This document shows, piece after piece, positions 22,748 through 31,035 of a DNA stretch of 34,493 nucleotides (the first letter of the stretch is position 1; each line of letters opens with the position of its first letter). Below the pieces are notes generated by a model. It had not been told where the DNA came from and did no database searches. It saw only the letters and a program-made list of their open reading frames with translations. Origin of the DNA: Phycisphaerae bacterium. GTDB taxonomy: Bacteria; Planctomycetota; Phycisphaerae; UBA1845; UTPLA1. The translations under genes and the position numbers were made by a program. The stretch lies in NCBI GenBank assembly GCA_016935885.1, contig JAFGQA010000486.1:1-34493 (forward strand). Direction: 5' to 3'.

Positions 22748-23541
22748 TGCACCCCGTAGTGCGTCGCCACGAAGGCGGTCAGGATGCCCAGACCCACAAT
22801 CCCGACGACGCCCGCGAACGGGAAGATGCTCGCTCCCGTCACCCACGCCGGGCCGCGATACCAGAAAAACGGCCGCGTCCCCATGATCATCAGAATCCCG
22901 CCCACGTGCAAGCCGACGGCCAGCCACAACGAGCCCGTCTGGAGGAAGGCAACACACAACAACAGACCAAGCATCACATGCCCGGGAAAGGTCCAGTACC
23001 GCTTCGGGCTGCGAACGTAGTGGGCAACCGCGAACGTCAAGGCCGCCAATGTCACCGCAAGGTACGTCGCGTCCGGCAGCGACCGCAACAGGTCCGCCAT
23101 CACCACGCCGCGAAACAGCAGTTCTTCAGTGAGGGCACCGAGCAACGCGGTGGGCAACAGCAGCAGGAGTCGGCGTCTCCAGCGCCTCCTTGACTGGTAC
23201 ACGTCGATCTGCAACCTGCCCGTCGCCAGCCAGACGCCGAACAAGACGCACAAGAACAGGACCGACGCGGCGGCGCCCTGCGCAACGTGCCAAGCCGATC
23301 CGGACACCGGCAGCAACGCTCCGTAGTACGCCACTGGCGACCCGCCGAGGATCAGTGGATAGGCGACAATGATGGCCAGAAGGGAAAGCTGCGTAGTAAT
23401 CCGCCCGACGGTCCGTACGTGTCGCGGCGCGTGCCTCGCGTCGATCCGCCATCTAACGGGCAGCCCGCTACGTCTGAGCACGGCCGTCTGCCCGACCCAC
23501 ATCACGGCTGGCACCAGCGCCAACAGGAGCAACGCCGTCAC
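22744..23541 (-). CDS. CPBP-family intramembrane glutamic protease
   Basis: The protein has 265 residues with about seven hydrophobic segments. The diagnostic motifs are E139-E140-x3-R144 in LTEELLFRG, F170-x3-H174 in LTFAVAHYVR, and H212 in LAVGLHVGG. The canonical Asn four residues after the last His is Ile here. The family (CaaX protease and bacteriocin-processing/Abi) cleaves peptide bonds within the membrane; substrates are usually unknown. GTG 23541 is preceded by GGAGGG at 5 nt. The gene is coupled by ATGA to the small tail-anchored protein. Confidence 0.9.
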   Translation of the reverse strand: MTALLLLALVPAVMWVGQTAVLRRSGLPVRWRIDARHAPRHVRTVGRITTQLSLLAIIVAYPLILGGSPVAYYGALLPVSGSAWHVAQGAAASVLFLCVLFGVWLATGRLQIDVYQSRRRWRRRLLLLLPTALLGALTEELLFRGVVMADLLRSLPDATYLAVTLAALTFAVAHYVRSPKRYWTFPGHVMLGLLLCVAFLQTGSLWLAVGLHVGGILMIMGTRPFFWYRGPAWVTGASIFPFAGVVGIVGLGILTAFVATHYGVQ

Positions 23542-23746
23542 GCCATCCCTCCGGGACCGTCGCGACCCGATTCGGATTGCGGACCGCGGATTGGGTCTCG
23601 CGTGCCCATCGCCATCCTACTCCTGGGCATCCGTCGAAACGCCCACGAGCCCGCTGATCGCAATCCGTGGGTTAAACGCGGTTGCCTGCCACTCGGCGCA
23701 GCAGAGCCAAGCTCGGACTCCCTGGCCCCTTGATGCCCCGGCGTTC

Positions 23747-24805
23747 TCATGGATCCTGCTCGCTCGTCGACGAACCTTGCGCGTCACAATAGCGCGGATC
23801 AGCGAGAAAGACACGCCTCCACCGACTGTCGCCCCACAGGAACCACGCCTGCGGGCATTCTCGCAGGAATGCCTCGAAACGATCCGCCCACGACTGCATC
23901 GCGCGCCGGATCGCTGTCCGCCGGCCGCCTTCGGCGCGCGAGAGTGCCTCGACGAAAATGGGCTCGTTCGCGTAGATAACGTGCTTCTCGAAGGCCCCGA
24001 GCCTGCTGGTGGGGGGGCTGCACGACCCGTGCGCGCGGACACCCCGCGCAAGGTGGGGGGCTCCCCGGACGAGGCGGCCGAACACCGGAACCAGCGGGGC
24101 CTCCGCCAGCATGGCAATGGACGCCGGTCCTGTCGGCAGATAGACCTCCCGGCCGAGCAGTTGCACCGCGACACCCTTGTTCGACTTCTGTGCGATATCC
24201 GGCGTCATCACCAAGACCGTCCCGCCCCGCAAGGCCTCCACGCACGCGGCGGCCCGGCTGGCCGGATCAGCGGCGCTGGCCGGCTCAAGGATGACGCCCA
24301 GACCCGTCGCCTCACACCAATTACGCTTCATCTCGCGATTGTGCTCGTCGTCGGACCACCGCAGATACACGCGGACGGGCACTTCCTGGTTAAGCCGGGC
24401 CAACGTCAGCACGTAGTCGCATACGTGCGCCGGGACGACGATCGCCCCACGGCCGCGCTCGAGGGCCTGATGAATGTGGGAGACGGAGCCGTCCACGTCG
24501 ACGTGCTCGCGGGCGAGCCCCGCCACCGCCCCGTCGCGCCGAGCCAGTCGGAAGATCCGCATCGCGTTTGACAGATGCAAGGCGACCTGTGCGAAGTAAT
24601 CGCGGAACACGTCCCGGTCGTAGACGCCGGCAGACCGCATGTTCTCGCGTACGATCCGTGCCAACACCGGCCACGTCGGTCCCGTCCGCCTCATCCACCA
24701 TTCAGCGACGTCGATCGCCCATCGCGGCACGATCGGCGCCATTGCCCGAGCCCCATAGCTCGCCTTGGCCGTCAGCCATCTTCGCCCAGCTCGCAATGAC
24801 ATCAC
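23747..24805 (-). CDS. LpxL/HtrB-like lipid acyltransferase
   Basis: The protein has 352 residues. The layout is that of the lysophospholipid/lipid A late acyltransferases: an N-terminal basic and hydrophobic part, then GAIVVPAHVCDYVLTLARL with the catalytic His127, then LRGGTVLVMTPDIAQKSNKG and YLPTGPASIAMLAEAPLVPV, and a C-terminal WADRFEAFLRECPQAWFLW typical of the family. The usual HX4(D/E) is altered: the acid nearest His127 is Asp130. It would acylate lipid A or a related lipid at the inner membrane. A segment at about residues 247-269 (GAPHLARGVRAHG, CSPPTSRLG) looks like an in-frame repeat-derived insertion. The start at ATG 24805 has GGAAG upstream. Confidence 0.85.
   Translation of the reverse strand: MMSLRAGRRWLTAKASYGARAMAPIVPRWAIDVAEWWMRRTGPTWPVLARIVRENMRSAGVYDRDVFRDYFAQVALHLSNAMRIFRLARRDGAVAGLAREHVDVDGSVSHIHQALERGRGAIVVPAHVCDYVLTLARLNQEVPVRVYLRWSDDEHNREMKRNWCEATGLGVILEPASAADPASRAAACVEALRGGTVLVMTPDIAQKSNKGVAVQLLGREVYLPTGPASIAMLAEAPLVPVFGRLVRGAPHLARGVRAHGSCSPPTSRLGAFEKHVIYANEPIFVEALSRAEGGRRTAIRRAMQSWADRFEAFLRECPQAWFLWGDSRWRRVFLADPRYCDAQGSSTSEQDP
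23999..24066. repeat. Possible degenerate family B repeats inside the acyltransferase gene
   Basis: On the coding strand GAGCCCCCCACCTTGCG and, 40 nt later, GCAGCCCCCCCACCAGCAGG resemble the family B unit. They encode the peptide stretch that interrupts the otherwise conserved acyltransferase between PVFGRLVR and FEKHVIYANEP. The match is loose. Confidence 0.4.
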
Positions 24806-25250
24806 TGACTTCCAAGCGGCCGAGTTTCACCCATGTCAGCCGATCCGGCACGGCGTCTCATTAACACCGACCGGCGATTAGGATCGCCCGTGAAAAGGCG
24901 TCTCTTTGTTGTGCGGCGCGTGCGCCAGTGCCCGTGTCCGCACAACGCCGGGACGGTGATGCCACACGTGAAATGAACGTCCCTACACACACTTGCAGTC
25001 TACGCGCGGCAGCATCCCAGGACAACGCCTCTCGGCGCGGCCGGCGGGCCGCCAAACGGCAAGCCGTACGCAGCGCGACACGGCGCCTTGGGCTGAGGAG
25101 GGCATCGGCCTGCGGACCGCACGATTCATGACAGGTTCGCCGCCTACTGCGGCGCGGACTATCAGACAACACTCAGTCCGGTACAATACCGCGGCCCGGG
25201 ACCAGTCTGGACATCACTGACTGCAAGCTCTTACGAGGAGGATTCAAGAT
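24806..25250. other. Divergent promoter region
   Basis: It separates the leftward acyltransferase gene from the rightward S9 peptidase gene. It holds the inverted repeat at 24908-24946 and a possible -10 box TACAAT (25182-25187) about 63 nt before the S9 start; no good -35 box is evident. GAGGAGGATT lies 7 nt before ATG 25251. No gene is seen. Confidence 0.45.
24908..24946. promoter_or_regulatory. 9-bp inverted repeat, possible operator
   Basis: Arms GTTGTGCGG (24908-24916) and CCGCACAAC (24938-24946), perfect, separated by 21 nt. It sits between two divergent genes. An operator or an RNA hairpin are both possible. Confidence 0.4.
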
Positions 25251-27449
25251 ATGTCGGGTGTCGATAGCCCGTGTTCCATGCCACTTTCACGGCCCACTGC
25301 GACGGGGCGGAATGCCGAGGCGGAACCCCATCCATTCTCCATCCACGACATGCTTGCCATGAAGCGCATCAGCGATCCGCAGGCCTCCCCGGACGGCGAG
25401 TGGATCGTCTTCGTGCTGACCTCGTTCGACGTCGAGGAGAACAAGTCCACGGCAGACTTGTGGCTGGTGGACGCCGACGGCGCGCGCGCTCGCCGCCTCA
25501 CATCACACCCGGCTAAGGACGGCAACCCACGTTGGGCACCCGATGGCAAGACGATCTGGTTCATCCGGTCGGCGTCCGACGGGAACCCCCCGGCCAAGGC
25601 CGGGGGCTCTTTAGTCAATCGCGAGGGCGACTCGACCCTGTCGCAGGTCTGGCGAATCCCCATCGACGGAGGCGAGGCCGAACAGGTGACCGACGAGCCG
25701 CTCGACGTCGGCAATCTGGTCGTCTCCCCGGACGGCTCCCGCATCGCCTTCACGATGGAAGTCTTCCTGGATTGCGAGACACCAAAGGACACGCAGAAAC
25801 GGCTCGATGAGATCAAGAAACGCAAGGCCAGTGGCCGCATCTACGACCGACTGCTGATTCGCCATTGGGACACGTGGAAAGACGGCCGCCGTTCGCACCT
25901 GTTCGTGAAGCCCGCTCATGGCGGCAAGGCCGTGGACATCATGAAGGACATGGACGCCGACGTGCCGTCCAAGCCGTTCGGCGGGACCGAGGAATTCACG
26001 TTTACGCCCGACGGCCAATCGATCGTCTTTGCGGCACGGGACGTGGGCCGCGAGGAGGCCTGGTCCACAGCTTTCAATCTGTATGTTGCTCCCGTCAACG
26101 CCTCGGCCAAGCCTAAACGCCTGACGACGAGCAAGGCCTGGGACACGCAACCCACGTTCTCGCCGGACGGGAAGACCTTGGCGTATTTGGCTATGGCACG
26201 GCCAGGCTTTGAGGCGGACCGCTTTCGCATTGTGCTGCGCCCTTGGCCACACGGCGCGGAAGCTCCCCCGCCCACGGAGCCGCCGACCTTGGCCAAGGAG
26301 CCCCCGACCTTGGTCGGGGGGCACACCACGGAAGAGCGCGTCTTGACCGAGCACTGGGATCGCTCGGCCGCCACGATCGTCTGGGCCCCGGACGGCCGGA
26401 CGATTTACACGACCGCTGCCAACATCGGCCAGCAATCGCTGTTTGCCGTGGACGTCGCGACCGGCGAGGTCCGCACGGTGGTCGAGCCGGGCCACGTCGC
26501 TGCCCCGGTCATCGCAGGCGATCGAATCGTCTACGGGCTGAACCATCTGTGCTCGCCGGTCGAACTGCACTCGGTCAAGCCCGACGGATCCGACGCGCGG
26601 GCCGTCACGCGCGTCAACGCCGAGAAGGTCGCCACGGCACGCACGGGCGAGCCGGAGCAGTTCTCCTTCGCCGGCTGGAATGACGAGACCGTGTACGCCT
26701 ATGTGGTCAAGCCGGTCGCCTTCGATCCCGCGAAGAGGTACCCCGTCGCCTTCCTGATCCATGGCGGCCCGCAGGGCTCGTTCGGCAACGTCTTCCATTA
26801 TCGCTGGAATCCCCAGGTCTACGCAGGCGCCGGTTACGCTGTGGTCATGGTCGACTTCCACGGCTCGACGGGTTACGGGCAGGCGTTCACCGATTCCATC
26901 CGTGACGACTGGGGCGGCAAGCCGCTTGTTGACCTCCAGAAGGGCCTGGCAGCGGCGCTTGAGCGCTGCCCCTGGATGGATGGCGACCGCGTGGCCGCCC
27001 TGGGCGCATCCTATGGCGGCTACATGATCAACTGGATAGCGGGCAACTGGCCCGGCCGGTTCCGCTGCCTGGTCAACCACGACGGCAACCTAGACGAGCG
27101 AATGGCCTACTACGACACCGAGGAGCTGTGGTTCCCTGAATGGGAGCGCCGCGGCACGCCCTGGGAGAACCCACAGGCCTATACGAGACACAATCCGATC
27201 GACTTCGTGAAGAACTGGAAGACACCCATGCTGGTCATCCACGGCGGGAATGACTTCCGTGTGGTAGACTCGCAGGGCATCTCCACATTCACCGCCTTGC
27301 AGCGCCGAGGCATCCCCAGCAAGTTCCTCTTCTTCCCCGACGAGAACCACTGGGTGGTGAAGCCAGCCAATAGTGTCCTGTGGCACGAAACGGTCATCGG
27401 CTGGCTGGACGAATGGACGAAGGGCAAGCAGCGAGGAGCTAACAGCTAA
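25251..27449 (+). CDS. S9-family peptidase (prolyl oligopeptidase type)
   Basis: The protein has 732 residues. Residues about 30-440 form a beta-propeller of TolB/WD40-like blades (SPDGEWIVF, SPDGSRIAFT, TPDGQSIVF, SPDGKTLAY, APDGRTIYT). The C-terminal alpha/beta-hydrolase domain has HGGPQGSFG, the nucleophile Ser587 in GASYGGY, Asp668 in GGNDFRV and His700 in DENHWV. It releases dipeptides or hydrolyses short peptides (acylaminoacyl- or dipeptidyl-peptidase type). There is no signal peptide, so it is cytoplasmic. GAGGAGG before ATG 25251 supports the start. Two family B palindromes lie in frame, coding for PPAKAGGS (about residue 113) and EPPTLAKEPPTLVGG (about 343-357), in propeller loops. 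A 98-bp repeat abuts the stop codon. Confidence 0.93.
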   Translation: MSGVDSPCSMPLSRPTATGRNAEAEPHPFSIHDMLAMKRISDPQASPDGEWIVFVLTSFDVEENKSTADLWLVDADGARARRLTSHPAKDGNPRWAPDGKTIWFIRSASDGNPPAKAGGSLVNREGDSTLSQVWRIPIDGGEAEQVTDEPLDVGNLVVSPDGSRIAFTMEVFLDCETPKDTQKRLDEIKKRKASGRIYDRLLIRHWDTWKDGRRSHLFVKPAHGGKAVDIMKDMDADVPSKPFGGTEEFTFTPDGQSIVFAARDVGREEAWSTAFNLYVAPVNASAKPKRLTTSKAWDTQPTFSPDGKTLAYLAMARPGFEADRFRIVLRPWPHGAEAPPPTEPPTLAKEPPTLVGGHTTEERVLTEHWDRSAATIVWAPDGRTIYTTAANIGQQSLFAVDVATGEVRTVVEPGHVAAPVIAGDRIVYGLNHLCSPVELHSVKPDGSDARAVTRVNAEKVATARTGEPEQFSFAGWNDETVYAYVVKPVAFDPAKRYPVAFLIHGGPQGSFGNVFHYRWNPQVYAGAGYAVVMVDFHGSTGYGQAFTDSIRDDWGGKPLVDLQKGLAAALERCPWMDGDRVAALGASYGGYMINWIAGNWPGRFRCLVNHDGNLDERMAYYDTEELWFPEWERRGTPWENPQAYTRHNPIDFVKNWKTPMLVIHGGNDFRVVDSQGISTFTALQRRGIPSKFLFFPDENHWVVKPANSVLWHETVIGWLDEWTKGKQRGANS
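25587..25606. repeat. Family B palindrome in the S9 gene, copy 1
   Basis: Arms CCCCCGGCC and GGCCGGGGG around AA, the reverse orientation of the unit at 3263-3282. It is read in frame as part of NPPAKAGGSL. Confidence 0.8.
26283..26320. repeat. Family B palindrome in the S9 gene, copy 2 with partial tandem copy
   Basis: 26301-26320 has arms CCCCCGACC and GGTCGGGGG around TT. Immediately upstream, 26283-26298 repeats CCGACCTTGG. The pair is read as EPPTLAKEPPTLVGG. Confidence 0.8.
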
Positions 27450-27547
27450 CAGCCTGTGGCAAAAGGGAAGACAGCGGTTCGGAAACGCCCTTCCTGACCG
27501 TGAAAACCACCGACGAGACGCCGGTGCCACAGTTTCGCCACGGGTCG
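27450..27547 (-). repeat. 98-bp inverted-ended repeat (family A, copy 3)
   Basis: It starts CAGCCTGTGGCA directly after the TAA of the S9 gene and ends CGCCACGGGTCG. CTAA is present on both sides (27446-27449, overlapping the stop codon, and 27548-27551). Length and internal order are the same as the copies at 4995 and 17456. It would be in the 3' UTR of the S9 transcript. Confidence 0.85.
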
Positions 27548-27765
27548 CTAAGGGCTAACGGCTGGTCGGGTCGCCGCAATATCGGGCCCCTGACGGCTTG
27601 TGACCGGCTGGAAATGAGCCCGGCATTCTGGTATGATGACGTTCCACGCAGGTACTCATGGGTCCGAAATCACGCCTTGAGGGGATTGCTGGTGGCCAGA
27701 ACAGCATCCCGCAAGAGACAAGCAAGCATGCCAGAAACTCTATGCACGGAGGAGATGCTCGCGCC
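27548..27765. other. Spacer upstream of the subtilase gene
   Basis: About 220 bp between the 98-bp repeat and the chosen subtilase start. It should hold the subtilase promoter; no box was assigned. The reading frame is open from 27658 but lacks a ribosome-binding site there. Confidence 0.45.
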
Positions 27766-30636
27766 ATGAATGCCAACCACGTCCATCATCGCCGTCGCTC
27801 GAGACTGTGGCACCGGCGTCTCGCCGGTGTTTTATCACAGGCCAGAGGCCTGTGCCACAGCATGTTCGCCCGTCATGTATGCCTGACGAGTGTCATTGCG
27901 ATGCTCGCCGCTTCTGTCGGCCAGCCTGCCTGGGGGCAGAGAGTAACTAGCAGCCGGGTGGAAGCGCGGACGCTCGCCCTCCAAAAGGGTTGGACCATCC
28001 GCCGGACAACGCCCCAGCGTACGATCGAACTCCATCGCGTCGTTCGTGGCATCCCTTTGTACTACACGACCACGAACCTGGACGCCGCCGACACGCTCAG
28101 CACCGACGAGTGTTGGCCGGGCGGATCAAGCGGCTTGGACCTGACGGGAGCGGGCGTGCGGCTGGGAATGTGGGACGCTGGAGCCACGTACGCCGCACAC
28201 GTCGACCTCGCCGATCGGGTAGCCCAAATGGACTCGCCCTATTTGATCGATGAACATGCGACCCACGTGGCCGGAATCATGATTGCCGCCGGCTTCTCGC
28301 CGGCCTACAAGACCTACCCGAAAGGGCAATCCAAAGGCATGTCGCCGGCCGCGATGTTGGAGAGCTATGACTGGGGAAACGATGACATCGAGATGTCCGC
28401 GGCAGCGGCGGCCGGGATGTTGGTGTCCAACCACTCCTACGGCATCGTCGGCGGCTGGGAGTACACTGATTTCGGTGCGGGCTGGGCGTGGTACTGGCTC
28501 GGCGATGTCTCCGTCAGCACGACGGAGGATTACTTCTTCGGCTTTTACAGCTTTCAGTCAGCCATCTGGGACGAGGTTGCTTACGACTATCCCACCTACC
28601 TGATTGTGACGGCGGCCGGGAACGACCGTCACAACGGGCCCGATCCGGGCGAAGGCTACTACTACGTCGACCCGGATGTCGGAAACTGGGTGTGGAGCAC
28701 CGAACCACGAGAGCTGGACGGCGGAAGCGATGGATACGACAGCATCTCCCACGGGGCCATCTCCAAGAACGTCCTGACGGTCGGCGCGGTCGACGACGTC
28801 ATCGGCGGATACGCCGGGCCTGACGGCGTGATGATGACTCCTTTCTCCTGTTGGGGGCCGGCTGACGATGGCCGCATCAAGCCCGATGTCGTCGGAAACG
28901 GCGTGGATCTGTACTCCTGCTATTATGATTGGCAGCGGCCCGATCGCAACGACCTGTACATAGCCTGGTCGGGCACATCGATGGCCTCGCCCAATGTCAC
29001 CGGCTCGTTGGGATTGTTAAGCGAGCACTACCGCAACACCCACCCCGGCAAGCGCGACATGCTCGCCGCGACCATGAAATGCCTGGTGATCCACACGGCC
29101 GATGAGTGCGGTCCGCCCGATCATCCAGGCCCTGATTACGCATTCGGTTGGGGACTGATGAACACGCTCGCGGCCGCCGACGTCATCAGTCTGGACGCTT
29201 CTGCGCCGGCGACCATCACTGAGGATGCGCTCTTCAACACGAGTACGTCCGAGGCATACCTTACCACCGACGGCACCAGCAACGAGTTGCGGGCGACGCT
29301 CTGCTGGACCGATCCGCCGGGCACGCCACCGGAGGCCTCACTCAACCCGCCGGATAAGATGTTGGTCAACGATCTGGATCTTCGGATCATCTCACACGCA
29401 TCGGGCAAGACGTACTTCCCCTGGATACTAAGCCCTGCCGCCGCCTCTGCTCCGGCGACAACGGGGAACAACGACACCGATAACGTCGAGCAAGTCGTGG
29501 TATACTCACCGGGCGTGGACAGCTTCAGCCTCCGAGTGACCTACAAGGGGATGCTGTGCCGGAACGTTCAGTGGTTCTCACTGATCGTCACGGGTGCCGC
29601 CGCCATCACGATCGATTGCAATGGGAACGGCATCAATGATTCCGACGAAATCGCGGCCGGCACAAGCCTGGATCTGAACAACAACGATATCCTCGACGAG
29701 TGCGAGATCGATTCGGACCTCGATGGCGTGCCGGATGACTTCGACGCGTGCCCCGGCTACGCCGACACAGAGGATGAAGACGGCGACGGCGCGCCGGACG
29801 GCTGCGACACCTGCCCCGGCTTTGACGACGCCACCGACACCGATGAGGATGGAGTCGCCGACGGCTGTGATGCCTGCCCAGGCTTCGACGATTCCATTGA
29901 TGAAGACGGCGACGGCGCGCCGGATATGTGCGACCTCTGCCCGGGCTTCGACGACAGAGTGGACGGCGATGGGGACGGCATCCCGTACGACTGCGACGTC
30001 TGTCTTGGCTACGACGACTCCCTGGACGACGACGAGGACGGGGTGCCCGATGGCTGTGATGCCTGCCCGGGCTTCGACGACGCCGTCGACAGTGATGGTG
30101 ATCGTGTGCCGGACGGTTGCGACGTCTGTGACGGCTACAACGACCGCGTGGACACGAACGGCGATGGCGAACCGGACTGCATTACCCTTGCCCTTCAAGA
30201 ATTCAAGGCCAAGCCCGGAGATGAGGATCTATGCCCCGACGACCCCGACAAGACCGAGCCCGGCGTCTGTGGCTGTGGCGTGCCCGACATTGACAGTGAT
30301 GGAGACGGCGTCCTTGACTGTAACGATGGCTGTCCATACGACCGCAACAAGGTCGAGCCGGGTGTCTGCGGTTGCGGTGTGCCCGAGAGCACCAACGATA
30401 CCGACGGCGATGATGTCATCGACTGCCTCGATAACTGTCCCGACTTGCCCAATCCCGATCAGGCCGATTCCAACGGCAACGGCGTTGGTGACGCGTGCGA
30501 GCTACCGCCTGTGGAAACAACGTTGGGAGACTGCGGATCGGGACTGTGCGCCGCCGGTGGGGCGACCCTGATGCCGTCGACGTTGCTGGGTATGGCCTGG
30601 ATGAAACACCGCCGGCGGTACGTCACACGGGCCTGA
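27766..30636 (+). CDS. Secreted subtilisin-like (S8) protease with thrombospondin type-3-like repeats
   Basis: The protein has 956 residues from ATG 27766, which has GGAGGAG 11 nt upstream. A long basic n-region, partly encoded by a 56-bp repeat, precedes the hydrophobic CLTSVIAMLAASVG and a cleavage region near PAWGQ. The S8 catalytic residues are Asp137 in GMWDAGA, His167 in HATHVAGI, oxyanion Asn286 in AAGND and Ser405 in SGTSMASP. A beta-rich domain follows, then (about residues 618-905) a series of Asp-rich units such as DTDEDGVADGCDACPGFDD, calcium-binding thrombospondin type-3-like repeats. The end, SGLCAAGGATLMPSTLLGMA then MKHRRR, is a hydrophobic segment with basic tail and nearby cysteines, resembling a C-terminal sorting signal. 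It is probably an extracellular or surface-anchored degradative protease. Confidence 0.92.
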   Translation: MNANHVHHRRRSRLWHRRLAGVLSQARGLCHSMFARHVCLTSVIAMLAASVGQPAWGQRVTSSRVEARTLALQKGWTIRRTTPQRTIELHRVVRGIPLYYTTTNLDAADTLSTDECWPGGSSGLDLTGAGVRLGMWDAGATYAAHVDLADRVAQMDSPYLIDEHATHVAGIMIAAGFSPAYKTYPKGQSKGMSPAAMLESYDWGNDDIEMSAAAAAGMLVSNHSYGIVGGWEYTDFGAGWAWYWLGDVSVSTTEDYFFGFYSFQSAIWDEVAYDYPTYLIVTAAGNDRHNGPDPGEGYYYVDPDVGNWVWSTEPRELDGGSDGYDSISHGAISKNVLTVGAVDDVIGGYAGPDGVMMTPFSCWGPADDGRIKPDVVGNGVDLYSCYYDWQRPDRNDLYIAWSGTSMASPNVTGSLGLLSEHYRNTHPGKRDMLAATMKCLVIHTADECGPPDHPGPDYAFGWGLMNTLAAADVISLDASAPATITEDALFNTSTSEAYLTTDGTSNELRATLCWTDPPGTPPEASLNPPDKMLVNDLDLRIISHASGKTYFPWILSPAAASAPATTGNNDTDNVEQVVVYSPGVDSFSLRVTYKGMLCRNVQWFSLIVTGAAAITIDCNGNGINDSDEIAAGTSLDLNNNDILDECEIDSDLDGVPDDFDACPGYADTEDEDGDGAPDGCDTCPGFDDATDTDEDGVADGCDACPGFDDSIDEDGDGAPDMCDLCPGFDDRVDGDGDGIPYDCDVCLGYDDSLDDDEDGVPDGCDACPGFDDAVDSDGDRVPDGCDVCDGYNDRVDTNGDGEPDCITLALQEFKAKPGDEDLCPDDPDKTEPGVCGCGVPDIDSDGDGVLDCNDGCPYDRNKVEPGVCGCGVPESTNDTDGDDVIDCLDNCPDLPNPDQADSNGNGVGDACELPPVETTLGDCGSGLCAAGGATLMPSTLLGMAWMKHRRRYVTRA
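27805..27860 (+). repeat. 56-bp repeat inside the subtilase signal-peptide region
   Basis: 9-bp inverted ends CTGTGGCAC and GTGCCACAG, with the internal hairpin CACCGGCG/CGCCGGTG and a second palindrome AGGCCAGAGGCCT. It is read in frame as WHRRLAGVLSQARGLCHS, extending the basic n-region of the leader. Confidence 0.85.
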
Positions 30637-31035
30637 TGATCCCCTACCGCTTCGTCACCCGTATTTCCGAGTGTGCCACTGCTCTTGAGCAGTGCTTTCC
30701 TCTGGAAACTCCTGCTCGGTGCGGCACGCTCGGACCAGAAAGATTGAGCGTGACGGACGACTACGACATTCGTGTGGCCGAGCCGCTGTGTGTTCGGGCC
30801 ATCGACAGCGGCTGGTGGCCTCACGGTGAGGCGCACACGAGATCCTCACCGCCGCGCGCTTGGCGAGAACGAGGCGCACATGCTCGGCGTCGTCAGCTCA
30901 TCGAGCGGACTCCGCCACGCCTGGGGCAAACTGGACACCGCGGCCGCGTATCAAGCGATGCTCCCGCCCGATGACAAGGATGAACTGGAAAGTGCCGGGC
31001 CATACGCCAGGAACGCCGGTTGCCTGCGTGGGCCA
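30637..31035. other. Convergent intergenic region
   Basis: It lies between the stop codons of the subtilase (+) and EF-G (-). It contains a short palindrome at 30673-30695. No gene and no U-tract terminator is evident. Confidence 0.55.
30673..30695. repeat. Short palindrome of the GTGCCACTGCTC family
   Basis: Arms GCACTGCTCAAGAGCAGTG on the reverse strand fold on CTCTTGAG. It is almost identical to the palindrome at 7776-7799 and to the left end of the element at 1372-1443. Placed between convergent genes it could form a terminator-like hairpin for both. Confidence 0.8.

Noticed and set aside
22286..22957. A 223-residue version of the tail-anchored protein starting at 22957
   Set aside because: The first 70 residues are an out-of-frame shadow of the CPBP protease; ATG 22747 overlapping its stop is the natural start.
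25611..27080. A 489-residue open frame antisense to the S9 peptidase
   Set aside because: It is a mirror of the conserved peptidase gene with no recognisable domain or ribosome-binding site.
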